A DNA stretch of 64,000 nucleotides from Achromobacter anxifer. GTDB lineage: Bacteria; Pseudomonadota; Gammaproteobacteria; Burkholderiales; Burkholderiaceae_B. Each line of letters starts with the position of its first letter. The stretch's first letter is position 1. The translations under genes were made by a program, and so were the position numbers. Under the pieces are notes generated by a model. It did not search any database. It worked only from the letters and a program-made list of their open reading frames with translations, and was not told the DNA's origin. Shown here piece by piece: positions 17,256-25,155 of the stretch. Location of the stretch: NCBI RefSeq assembly GCF_903652925.1, contig NZ_CAHLAR010000010.1, forward strand, positions 186,001-250,000. The letters run 5' to 3'.

Positions 17256-19142
17256 TTACGCGCCTACCGGCTTCCCGTCAGTACGCCGCACCACCACCGT
17301 CGCGGAGCGGGCGTCGCCGCCGCCCGCGCGCAGGGTGTTCCAGGTCTTTTCCGGGTGCTGGATGTTGATGAAGAACGTGGTCAGGTCCGGCGTGTAGGCG
17401 ATGCCGGTGATTTCGCAGCCCAGCGGCCCGACCAGGAAGCGCTTGGATTCACCGGTCTTCTGGTCGACGTAGTACATCGAGTTGTTGCCGAAGAAGTCGG
17501 TGGTCGAGGCGCTGGTGCCCGCGTCGGTCTGGACCCACAGGCGGCCCTTGGGGTCGACGCGGATGCCGTCGGGGCTGGAGAAGGTGTGGCCCTTGACGTT
17601 GCCGGTCAGGTTGGGGGCCACGCCATCGGCGGCGGGGCGACCGGCCAGCAGCAGCAGGTCCCACTCGAAGGTGGTGGCCAGCGGCGAGTTGCCGCGTTCG
17701 TGCCAGCGGATGATGTGGCCGTGCGAGTTGCTGACGCGCGGGTTGGCGGCGCTGGTGCGCTTGCGGCTGCCGTTGTTGGTCAGCGTGCAGTACACGGTCT
17801 TGTCCACGCCGACCGTGATCCATTCGGGGCGGTCCATCAGCGTCGCGCCGGCGACGCGGGCGGCGGCCTGGGTGTTGACCAGGACGTCGGCCTGCGTGTT
17901 GAAGTTGACGAGCTTGCCGGTGATTACGGTGCCGCTGGCGACCTGCGTGAAGTTGCCCGGGTCGGTGGCGCCGGCCGTCAGGTTGTTCTTGCCCACGGTC
18001 AGTTCGACCCAGTTGCCGCTGCCGTCGTCGTTGAAGCGCGCGGCGTACAGCGTGCCTTCGTCCAGCAGGCCCATGTTGTTGGCGCGGTTGGCCGGATCGT
18101 AGGCCTTGCTGGGCACGAACTTGTAGATGCAGCCGGGCGTGGTGTCGTCGCCCATGTAGAAGGCGACGCGGTTGTTCTCGTCCAGCATGTAGGCCGTGTT
18201 CTCGTGGCTGAAGCGGCCCATCGCGGTGCGCTTGACGGCGGTCGAGTCCGGATTCTGCGGATCGATTTCCACCACCCAGCCGTAGCCCTGGTCGGCCGGC
18301 TTGCCGGTGTCTCCCGTCTTGTAGTGGTAGTTGTTGAGCGTTTCTTCGCAGGTGAGGTAGGTGCCCCAGGGCGTGTCGCCGCTGGCGCAGTTGTTCAGGG
18401 TGCCGACGACGGTGTCGCCCACCACGGACTTGGCGGGGCCGCTGACGTTGTAGACGGTGTTGCCGGTGTAGCGCTTGTTGTAGCGCGAGTCGGTCTTGAC
18501 CGACCAGGCGCCGTTGGCGCCGCGCGCGATCTCGACCACGGACACGCCGACGTTGGACAGGCGGGTCTTCACGCCTTCGACGCTCTGGTCGAGGGTCTCG
18601 TCATCCAGCGCTTCGTGGTTCACGACCAGCAGGCCGCCCTGGTTGGGATCGACGCCGGGCAGCGCGTAGAAGTGCATGCCATCGTGCTGGCCGCCGGACT
18701 GGGTCTCGGTGGCGGGATAGGACTGCGGCACGCCGGCGTAGCCGACCGAGCCGATCACGCATTTGTCGCCGGCCGAGTACAGCACTTCGGCCACGTAGCC
18801 GGCGGGCACGGTGACGGTGTCGGCGACGATCTTGTCGGCCAGTGGGGTGAAGGTGACCGAGTAGTCGGGGCCTGCCGGCGGCGTGGTGCCGCCGCCTTCC
18901 CCGGGCTTGCCGCCGCCCGTATCGCCGCCGGGCGCGTCGTCGTCATCGTTGTCGCCGCCACAGGCGGTCAGCAGCGTCGAGGCGCCGAACACGGACAGCA
19001 TGGACAGGCCGAAGCTGTTCTTCAGCAAAGTGCGGCGCTGGGGATTCGCGGCGACGATTTCGTCGAACATCTGCCCGGGAACGGTGACTTCGCCCTGAGC
19101 CTCGCGGTGGGGGGCGCGCAATTTATCGGTCAAGTGGGACAT
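17256..19142 (-). CDS. phoX: PhoX family alkaline phosphatase (DUF839)
   Basis: A 628-residue PhoX-type phosphatase. Residues 35-61 contain a twin-arginine signal (R36 R37, PQRRTLLKN) and a lipobox-like LLTAC61, so export is by Tat and the protein may be lipid-anchored. A low-complexity Asp/Gly/Pro linker (about 62-95) precedes the beta-propeller domain. Blocks such as TYLTCEETLNNYHY and GRFSHENTAYMLDEN match the Ca/Fe-dependent PhoX family. It releases phosphate from organic esters in the periplasm. It appears monocistronic. Its 183-bp upstream spacer has GTCAC-type repeats weakly resembling a Pho box. Confidence 0.88.
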   Translation of the reverse strand: MSHLTDKLRAPHREAQGEVTVPGQMFDEIVAANPQRRTLLKNSFGLSMLSVFGASTLLTACGGDNDDDDAPGGDTGGGKPGEGGGTTPPAGPDYSVTFTPLADKIVADTVTVPAGYVAEVLYSAGDKCVIGSVGYAGVPQSYPATETQSGGQHDGMHFYALPGVDPNQGGLLVVNHEALDDETLDQSVEGVKTRLSNVGVSVVEIARGANGAWSVKTDSRYNKRYTGNTVYNVSGPAKSVVGDTVVGTLNNCASGDTPWGTYLTCEETLNNYHYKTGDTGKPADQGYGWVVEIDPQNPDSTAVKRTAMGRFSHENTAYMLDENNRVAFYMGDDTTPGCIYKFVPSKAYDPANRANNMGLLDEGTLYAARFNDDGSGNWVELTVGKNNLTAGATDPGNFTQVASGTVITGKLVNFNTQADVLVNTQAAARVAGATLMDRPEWITVGVDKTVYCTLTNNGSRKRTSAANPRVSNSHGHIIRWHERGNSPLATTFEWDLLLLAGRPAADGVAPNLTGNVKGHTFSSPDGIRVDPKGRLWVQTDAGTSASTTDFFGNNSMYYVDQKTGESKRFLVGPLGCEITGIAYTPDLTTFFINIQHPEKTWNTLRAGGGDARSATVVVRRTDGKPVGA

Positions 19143-19326
19143 TCCAACCTCATGTAGTCGCGAACGAGTCGCTCAGTTTTTTGTAAGCAAAACGAAAGCG
19201 AGATTAAAGGTTGGTCGTTACACGGGGGTGACGGTAGTGTGAAGTCCTCTGTCCGGTGCGAATAGTCCACCGCGTGGCTGATGCGCGGCGCAGGAGACGG
19301 CCTGGCCGGTTTCAGCTTTGCACGAC

Positions 19327-20607
19327 TCAGCCTCGCTGTCCGACGATGGGCGCGACGTCCAGCACGTACATCTGCCGCTCGCCTTCGTGCACGGAGTCGA
19401 TGCAGACCTGCGTGCCGTCGCGGCTCCAGCGCGGATGCAGGTCGCAGCGGTTCTCCTTGGACAGGCGGGGATCGGCATGGAAGCTGCCCAGCGCGTGTTG
19501 TCGCCCCGTCTGCATGTCGTAGAGGAACAGGATGCGCTCGTGCGTGGTGGAATCCGGATACGTGTCGCTCAGCAGCCAGCGCGTGTTCACCGGCGAATAG
19601 GTCATGTGGCCGTTCTCCGTCAGCACACCGTCGCCCACGACCTGGACCGCGCCGCCGGGCGCGTCTTCATAGAGGTGGTAGTGGATGCTGCCGTCGTGCG
19701 GCCCCCACACGATGATCGTGCGATCGTCGCGCCACAGCGGATGCGAGATCTGATACTCGGATTTCTCGTAGTCGAAGGTGCCGACCGCGCTGGGGTCGAA
19801 GTCGTCGGCCAGCTGCGGCAGCGGATGGTCGGAGCATTCGAGCAGGCGCATGTCGCTGCCGTCGGCGTTCATGGTGATCAGGCGGTGCAGGAAGCAGGTC
19901 TCATCCTTCACCCGTTCTGTCCAGCGGTGCAGGAACAGGATGCGGCTGGACGAGGGATTGATCTCGATGTGGCTGACCCAGTGGATGGCGCGTTCCATCG
20001 AGGCGCGCGGATGGAAGTTGCGCAGGTCCGCATAGCTGACCAGCAGGCGGTGCGCGCCGCTTTGCAGGTCCATGCTGCGGATGCCGTCATCGGCCGGCGC
20101 GTCGGCAACGGGGCCAGGCGCGTGTTCGCTGTAGCCGATGGTCTCGTGCGTGATGTAGAGCCGGCGGTAGTCCACGCAGAGCGCGTAGCGGCTGTCGGGC
20201 GCGGCCACATAGATGGGCAGCGGCAGGTAGCGCGTCTGGCCGGTGGCCACGTTGTGGATGGCGGAACGGAATCCGGGATAGACGCCGTTGTCCTCATCGC
20301 CGCGGCAGTTGTAGATCATCTGCGGCTCGGCTGCGCCGTCCAGCCATTGCAGCTGGCAGCCCATTTGCCAGTTCCAGGCCGTGGTGCTGCCCACGGCGTG
20401 ATAGCGGTCGCCGTCCTGCAGATCGAAGTAGCCCACCTCGGCGCTCAGCGCGGGCGTGAGCAGCGCGTCCTTGAATGGCGTGCGGTTGGCCAGCAGATAG
20501 CGGCCGTCGCGATGCCAGACGGTCTTGTTGTAGTAGCCGAAGAAATGGTGGTGCGGCGTGGCGCCCAGGCGGCGGCAGGCGATGGACGTGGCGAGCATGC
20601 GGTTCAT
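19327..20607 (-). CDS. oligogalacturonate-lyase-like (PL22-type) beta-propeller protein
   Basis: A 426-residue cytoplasmic-looking protein without signal peptide. HHHFFGYYNKTVWHRDGRYLL near the N-terminus and repeated WSxDG/HPLWRDD-type TolB/PD40 blades (for example HPRWSRDGTQVCIDS near the C-terminus) resemble oligogalacturonide lyases. Those enzymes split unsaturated digalacturonate in pectin breakdown. The ATG at 20607 begins the conserved region; the frame stays open upstream through the Bug gene, which is a shadow. It lies 62 bp after a Bug receptor and in the same direction, so both may serve one uptake-and-cleavage function. The substrate assignment is uncertain. Confidence 0.65.
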   Translation of the reverse strand: MNRMLATSIACRRLGATPHHHFFGYYNKTVWHRDGRYLLANRTPFKDALLTPALSAEVGYFDLQDGDRYHAVGSTTAWNWQMGCQLQWLDGAAEPQMIYNCRGDEDNGVYPGFRSAIHNVATGQTRYLPLPIYVAAPDSRYALCVDYRRLYITHETIGYSEHAPGPVADAPADDGIRSMDLQSGAHRLLVSYADLRNFHPRASMERAIHWVSHIEINPSSSRILFLHRWTERVKDETCFLHRLITMNADGSDMRLLECSDHPLPQLADDFDPSAVGTFDYEKSEYQISHPLWRDDRTIIVWGPHDGSIHYHLYEDAPGGAVQVVGDGVLTENGHMTYSPVNTRWLLSDTYPDSTTHERILFLYDMQTGRQHALGSFHADPRLSKENRCDLHPRWSRDGTQVCIDSVHEGERQMYVLDVAPIVGQRG

Positions 20608-20669
20608 GGATGGCGTTGCGTAGGGGAAGTCGAAAGAAAAAGGGCGGCGCGCGCCGCCCTGGCGAGCGT

Positions 20670-21659
20670 TCAGCCCGCGCTGATGTGTTCGGTCTCGATG
20701 ACCTTGTTCCAGCGGGCGCGTTCGCGTTCGACGAAGGCGCGCGCTTCGGCGGGGCTGTTGCCCACCGGCGTCATGCCCAGGCGCTCCAGGCCGGCTCGGA
20801 ATGCCGGGTCGGCATAGACGCGGCGCAGGTCGGCGCTGATCTTTTCGATGAGCGCATCGGGCACGTCCTTGCTGGCGGCCAGCGTGGTCCAGGAGGTGAC
20901 GGTGAGGCCGGGCAGGCCAGCCTCGGCGGCGGTGGGCACGTCGGGCAGCGCGGGGGAACGGGTGGCGCCGGTGATGGCCAGCGCCTTCAGCTTCTTGGTC
21001 TGGATATAGCCGATGGTGGTGGGCACGTTCTCGAACAGCAGCTGGATCTGGCCGCCCAGCAGGTCGTTGGTGGCGGCGGAACTGCCGCGGTAGGGAATGT
21101 GCACGATGGGCGCCTGCGCGGCCATCTTGTAGAGCTCGCCCACCATGTGCACCGACGAGCCCACGCCGGCCGAACCGAAGTGCAGCGTATCGGGCTTGGC
21201 GCGGGCCAGGGCGGTGAGTTCTGCCAGGGTGTTGGCCTCCAGCTCCGGATTGGCCACCACCACGTGCGGCATTTCGGCCACGATGGTGATCAGCTTCAGG
21301 TCTTCGGCGGGACGGTAGTTGAGGTTCTTGTAGACGCCGTAGGTGGCGTGCAGGCCGATGGAGCCGAGCAGCAGGGTGTAGCCGTCCGGGCCGGAGTCGG
21401 CGACGAACTTCCCGCCGATGTGGCCGCCGGCGCCCGGCCGGTTTTCCACCACGACGGACTGCCCGTAGAGCTTGCCCAGGTGTTCGGCCAGCAGACGGCC
21501 CTGGATGTCGGAGCTGCCGCCCGCGGTGAACGGCACGATGATGCGCAGCGGCCGGTCGGGGTAGTTGGCTTGCGCGTGAGCGGCCGCGGGCAGCGCGGCG
21601 GCGGCCATGGTCAGGCACAGCGTCTGCAGGAGTTGGCGCCAGGAGCGGCGAAGGTTCAT
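20670..21659 (-). CDS. Bug family tripartite-tricarboxylate-type solute receptor
   Basis: A 329-residue periplasmic binding protein of the Bug/TctC family. The Sec signal ends at AAHAQA (about residue 29). NYPDRPLRIIVPFTAGGSSD and VVENRPGAGG are the family ligand-loop signatures. No TctA/TctB membrane genes are nearby, the rule for most Bug proteins in Bordetella and Achromobacter. The ATG at 21659 starts the signal peptide. It is the first gene of a two-gene unit with the oligogalacturonate-lyase-like gene and is divergent from a LysR regulator. Confidence 0.92.
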   Translation of the reverse strand: MNLRRSWRQLLQTLCLTMAAAALPAAAHAQANYPDRPLRIIVPFTAGGSSDIQGRLLAEHLGKLYGQSVVVENRPGAGGHIGGKFVADSGPDGYTLLLGSIGLHATYGVYKNLNYRPAEDLKLITIVAEMPHVVVANPELEANTLAELTALARAKPDTLHFGSAGVGSSVHMVGELYKMAAQAPIVHIPYRGSSAATNDLLGGQIQLLFENVPTTIGYIQTKKLKALAITGATRSPALPDVPTAAEAGLPGLTVTSWTTLAASKDVPDALIEKISADLRRVYADPAFRAGLERLGMTPVGNSPAEARAFVERERARWNKVIETEHISAG

Positions 21660-21770
21660 GTGGTTTCCCCTGGGAAGTTGAGTAGCGCGTCGGGCGCATC
21701 TGCCGGCGCCCTTGGGAAAACCAGTGTAGGAGCCGCAATGTATTTGAAAAAATTCTTTTTTAAACATAGG

Positions 21771-21793
21771 CTATGCAGATTTGCCATACATAG
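21771..21793. promoter_or_regulatory. candidate LysR operator in the Bug/LysR divergent spacer
   Basis: The CTATG...CATAG ends enclose TATGCA and TGCCATA in inverted order. It ends 7 bp before the LysR ATG at 21801 and 112 bp from the Bug start. The arrangement fits a T-N11-A-type LysR site with autoregulation. Confidence 0.45.
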
Positions 21794-21800
21794 CCCGGCC

Positions 21801-22706
21801 ATGACCCGACCCCTGAATTTTCGCCAGATCGAAGCCTTCCACGCGGTCATGCTGGCCGGCACCACCACCGGCGCGGCGCAGATGCTGCGCACCACGCAGC
21901 CGTCCATCAGCCGCCTGCTGGCGCAGGTGCAGCAGGCCAGCGGCCTGAAGCTGTTCGACATGGAACGCGGGCGCTTGCGGCCCACGCGCGAAGCCAAGGA
22001 CCTGTTCGACACCGTCAAGCGCCATTTCGTGGGCCTGGAACGCATCGAGGACCGCGTCGCGGCGATGCGCCGCAGCGGCAGCGGCGTGCTGCGGCTGGCC
22101 TGCACGCCGGCGCTGGGCCTGGGCGTGCTGCCCGGCGCGGTGGAGGCCTTTGCGCAGCGCTATCCCGACGTGCACATCAATATGCAGACCGTGGGCAGCC
22201 AGTACCTGCGCGAAGGGCTGTTGCACGGCACCTATGACCTGGTGGTGACCACCGCGCCGCTGGACGGCGCGCAGCTGGAAATGCAGGGGCTGCACGACAG
22301 CGCGGCGGTCTGCGTGATGCGACCGGACCATCCGCTGGCGGCGCAGCCGTCGGTCGGCATCATGGACCTGGACGGGCGCCGTCTGCTGGTGCTGAACGCG
22401 GACGACGACGTCTACCTGCAGCTGCGCGGCGCCATGCAGGAACATCAGGCGCAGCCCGCGTCCGAAATCGAAACCACCTATTCATCCACCATCTGCGCGC
22501 TGGCGGCGGCGGGCAGCGGTCTGGGCGTGGTCAACCCCTACATCGCGGCGGTGTTCGCGGACCGTCTGGCGATACGGCCGTTCACGCCGCGCCTGCCGGT
22601 CCGGGTCAGCATGGCCTATCCCGCGCAGACCGCGCCTTCGTCGGTGACCGAGGCTTTCGTGGAGATCCTGGCGCGCGGATTCGACACGCAGCCCGGCCCC
22701 GCCTGA
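21801..22706 (+). CDS. LysR family transcriptional regulator
   Basis: A 301-residue LysR regulator. The helix-turn-helix spans about residues 18-45 (GTTTGAAQMLRTTQPSISRL), followed by a co-inducer domain from about residue 95. The ATG at 21801 (MTRPLNFRQ) is the natural start; further upstream an ATG at 21738 would add 21 residues of AT-rich promoter sequence. It is divergent from the Bug/propeller unit and probably controls it. Confidence 0.9.
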   Translation: MTRPLNFRQIEAFHAVMLAGTTTGAAQMLRTTQPSISRLLAQVQQASGLKLFDMERGRLRPTREAKDLFDTVKRHFVGLERIEDRVAAMRRSGSGVLRLACTPALGLGVLPGAVEAFAQRYPDVHINMQTVGSQYLREGLLHGTYDLVVTTAPLDGAQLEMQGLHDSAAVCVMRPDHPLAAQPSVGIMDLDGRRLLVLNADDDVYLQLRGAMQEHQAQPASEIETTYSSTICALAAAGSGLGVVNPYIAAVFADRLAIRPFTPRLPVRVSMAYPAQTAPSSVTEAFVEILARGFDTQPGPA

Positions 22707-22765
22707 GCGTCGCGCGGGCGGCGTCCGGGCTCGCGTATCATCTCGCCATCGCGCCGCGCAGGGGC

Positions 22766-22993
22766 TCAGCCCTTGCGGTTTTCGTAGGACGTGTCCAGCA
22801 CATCGTCTTCAGGGGTGATGATGCCTGGCTCGCCGGGTTCCGCGATGGCGCGTCCGCGCCGCGGCATGCCGGCTACCTCTTTGGCCTGGTCCGCCATGGG
22901 CAGCACTTCCGTGCCTTTGCGCGGGTCGACGGCGACGGGTTTTTCCGCTTCGGCGGGCTTGGCCGCCTGCGGATCGGGTGCGGTTTTCAACAT
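22766..22993 (-). CDS. small hypothetical protein, Pro/Glu-rich
   Basis: A 75-residue hydrophilic protein with Ala/Pro/Glu-rich N-terminus, a basic PRRGRA segment and an acidic tail (PEDDVLDTSYENRKG). There is no signal peptide or membrane helix. A GGAG site 8-9 bp before the ATG and typical third-position GC support a real gene. I do not recognise a family. It stands alone between the LysR gene and nadQ. Confidence 0.6.
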   Translation of the reverse strand: MLKTAPDPQAAKPAEAEKPVAVDPRKGTEVLPMADQAKEVAGMPRRGRAIAEPGEPGIITPEDDVLDTSYENRKG

Positions 22994-23178
22994 GATGTCT
23001 GCTCCGCTTGCGGGCGTCCCGGGATGGCGACGCGCCTGGTTGCCACTTCCATCTTAGGACGGTGCGGGGGCGCGGGAGCAGGAATGCCTGTCACGTTTGC
23101 AAGGGGCTGTTGCAAGGGCCCGAACCTTATAATTCCAGGCGCCTCGTGGCGCGGTTTCTACTCTTTCATACGTCTACC

Positions 23179-24108
23179 TTGACTGAATCCGTCGAACGCT
23201 CCGTCCATGCTGAACTCGTCGCCGTGCTGGTTGCCGTCACCAATGGCGAACCGCGGGTGCTGACGACCGACGATGCGCGCGCCTTGCCGGCCGGGCCCTT
23301 CAAACTGTCGCATCGTTCGCTGCAGGCGGGCTTGCGCGCCTGGGTGGAGGAGCAGACCCACCATCCGCTGGGCTATGTAGAGCAGCTCTACACCTTCGCC
23401 GACGGCGACCGTTCCGACGAGTCGGGCGTGCGCGTCATGTCGGTGAGCTATCTGGGGCTGACGCGCGAGGCCGGCGAAACCGGCGTGGCGCAGGTCGGCT
23501 GGCAGGACTGGTACCGCTACTTCCCCTGGGAAGACCACCGCGCCGGCACGCCGGCGCTGGTGGAAGAGCTGATCGTGCCGCGCCTGGCGGCCTGGTGCGA
23601 GGACAGCGCCGACCCGGCCGTGCGCAAGCGCCGCCATCAGCGCGCCGCCATCACCTTCGGCCTGGACGGCTCGCCCTGGAACGAAGACATGGTGTTGCAG
23701 CGCTACGAACTGCTGTTCGAGGCCGGGCTGGTGCCCGAGGCCGCAAGGCGCGGGGGCGGCGGCACCGCCGTGCCCGGCGAGCCCATGCGCCATGACCATC
23801 GCCGCATCCTGGCCACCGGCATCGCGCGGTTGCGGGCGAAGATCAAGTACCGGCCCGTGGTGTTCGAGCTGATGCCCGCGCAATTCACCTTGCTGCAATT
23901 GCAGCTGGCCGTGGAAGCGCTGGCCGGGCGCGGCCTGCACAAGCAGAATTTCCGCCGCCTTATCGAGCAGCAGGCGCTGGTCGAAGAGACCGGTGAAATG
24001 GCCACGGGCACGGCCGGCAGGCCGGCCAAACTGTTCCGCTTCCGGCGCGACGTGCTGCTGGAGCGGGCCATCGCCGGCAGCAAATTGCCCTTGTCTCGGG
24101 CGATGTGA
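23179..24108 (+). CDS. nadQ: NadQ/NrtR-type Nudix-like repressor of NAD biosynthesis
   Basis: A protein of about 309 residues. The N-terminal two thirds is a Nudix-like domain (HAELVAVLVAVTNGEPRVL, GYVEQLYTFADGDR) without a convincing catalytic Nudix box. The C-terminus is a winged helix of NrtR/NadQ type (FTLLQLQLAVEALAGRGLHKQNFRR, then GRPAKLFRFR). It directly precedes nadC, and an inverted repeat overlaps the nadC promoter. A NadQ repressor of an orphan nadC is described in Bordetella. The start is uncertain: TTG at 23179 (LTESVERSVH) is chosen because conserved sequence begins there, while GTG at 23146 would add 11 residues. No strong ribosome site is visible at either. Confidence 0.78.
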   Translation: MTESVERSVHAELVAVLVAVTNGEPRVLTTDDARALPAGPFKLSHRSLQAGLRAWVEEQTHHPLGYVEQLYTFADGDRSDESGVRVMSVSYLGLTREAGETGVAQVGWQDWYRYFPWEDHRAGTPALVEELIVPRLAAWCEDSADPAVRKRRHQRAAITFGLDGSPWNEDMVLQRYELLFEAGLVPEAARRGGGGTAVPGEPMRHDHRRILATGIARLRAKIKYRPVVFELMPAQFTLLQLQLAVEALAGRGLHKQNFRRLIEQQALVEETGEMATGTAGRPAKLFRFRRDVLLERAIAGSKLPLSRAM

Positions 24109-24111
24109 CGC

Positions 24112-24143
24112 TTGACAAGCCTTATGCTCGTCTCTAGCATAAG
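24112..24143 (+). promoter_or_regulatory. nadC promoter with overlapping inverted-repeat operator
   Basis: TTGACA (24112-24117) and TAGCAT (24135-24140) are 17 bp apart, a strong sigma70 promoter. The perfect inverted repeat CTTATGCT (24121-24128) and AGCATAAG (24136-24143), with a 7-bp spacer, lies across the spacer and the -10 box. This placement suits repression by NadQ. Confidence 0.75.
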
Positions 24144-24190
24144 TGGTGCGCAATCCCCGCGCGCCTTTTTTTAAGCGATAAATACTCAAA

Positions 24191-25075
24191 ATGAGCATTA
24201 AAGCCGAAACCACCGCGACCGTAGCCCGACTGGCCGTTCCCTCCTTGCCGGAAGTCATGCTGGAGCCGCTGGTGCGCGCGGCCTTGCTCGAAGACCTGGG
24301 ACGCGCCGGCGACCTGACCACCGATGCCATCGTGCCCGCCGACGCCACCGCGCAGACCCGCCTGGTCGCGCGCCAGGAGGGCGTGCTGGCCGGGCTGGAC
24401 CTGGCGCGCCTGGCGTTCCGCGCCATGGACCCGGGCATCAAGTTCGAAGTCGTCCAGCGCGACGGCAGCGAATTGCAGCCGGGGATGGAAATCGCCCGCA
24501 TCAGCGGCAACGCCCGCGCCATGCTGACCGCCGAGCGCGTGGCGCTGAACTTCCTGTGCCATCTGAGCGGCGTGGCAAGCGCCACCGCGTCCATCGCCCG
24601 TGCCATCGCCGGCTATGGCGCCCGCGTGACCTGCACCCGCAAGACCATGCCGGGCCTGCGCGCGGTGCAGAAGTATGCGGTGCGCGTGGGCGGCGGCAGC
24701 AATCACCGCCACGGCCTGGATGACGCGGTGCTGATCAAGGACAACCACATCGCGCTGGCGGGCGGAGTCGCCACGGCGGTGGAGCGCGCGCGCGCCGGCG
24801 TCGGCCATATGGTCAAGATCGAACTGGAAGTGGACACGCTGGAACAGCTGGAAACGGCGCTGTCCCTGGGCGTGGACGTGGTGCTGCTGGACAACATGAG
24901 CCTGGACGACCTGCGTCGCGCCGTCGCCATGGCGCGCGGCCGCGCCATCACCGAAGCCTCGGGCCGCATCACGCCCGAAACCGCCGCGGCGGTGGCCGCC
25001 ACCGGCGTGGACCAGATTGCCGTGGGCTGGATCACCCACAGCGCCAAGGTGCTCGACATCGGCCTGGACGCCTGA
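24191..25075 (+). CDS. nadC: quinolinate phosphoribosyltransferase (carboxylating)
   Basis: A 294-residue NadC that converts quinolinate and PRPP to nicotinate mononucleotide, CO2 and PPi. Family motifs include RALLEDLGRAGDLTTDAI near the N-terminus, CTRKTMPGLR and GSNHRHGLDDAVLIKDNH in the barrel, and EASGRITPETAA near the C-terminus. No nadA or nadB is in this window. In Bordetella and Achromobacter nadC is reported as an orphan used for quinolinate salvage. It starts 48 bp after an operator-like inverted repeat and 82 bp after nadQ. Confidence 0.95.
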   Translation: MSIKAETTATVARLAVPSLPEVMLEPLVRAALLEDLGRAGDLTTDAIVPADATAQTRLVARQEGVLAGLDLARLAFRAMDPGIKFEVVQRDGSELQPGMEIARISGNARAMLTAERVALNFLCHLSGVASATASIARAIAGYGARVTCTRKTMPGLRAVQKYAVRVGGGSNHRHGLDDAVLIKDNHIALAGGVATAVERARAGVGHMVKIELEVDTLEQLETALSLGVDVVLLDNMSLDDLRRAVAMARGRAITEASGRITPETAAAVAATGVDQIAVGWITHSAKVLDIGLDA

Positions 25076-25083
25076 GCCTTTCC

Positions 25084-25100
25084 GCCGGCCTCTGGCCGGC
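25084..25100 (+). terminator. GC hairpin after nadC, weak terminator or processing signal
   Basis: GCCGGCC and GGCCGGC form a perfect 7-bp stem around TCT, 8 bp after the nadC stop. No T run follows, so read-through into the Bug gene is plausible. Confidence 0.45.
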
Positions 25101-25155
25101 ATTGCCCCTGTTTCCGCGCGTATGCGCCGCGCGGGGACGCTTGCAAGCCCGCATC

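Noticed and set aside
17121-19157. A 678-codon plus-strand frame opposite phoX
   Set aside because: Gly/Val/Ala-rich antisense shadow of a clear Tat-exported PhoX gene.
20608-21738. Continuation of the propeller-gene frame upstream, giving an 803-residue protein
   Set aside because: The added part is an alternate frame of the Bug gene; the conserved propeller sequence begins at the ATG at 20607.
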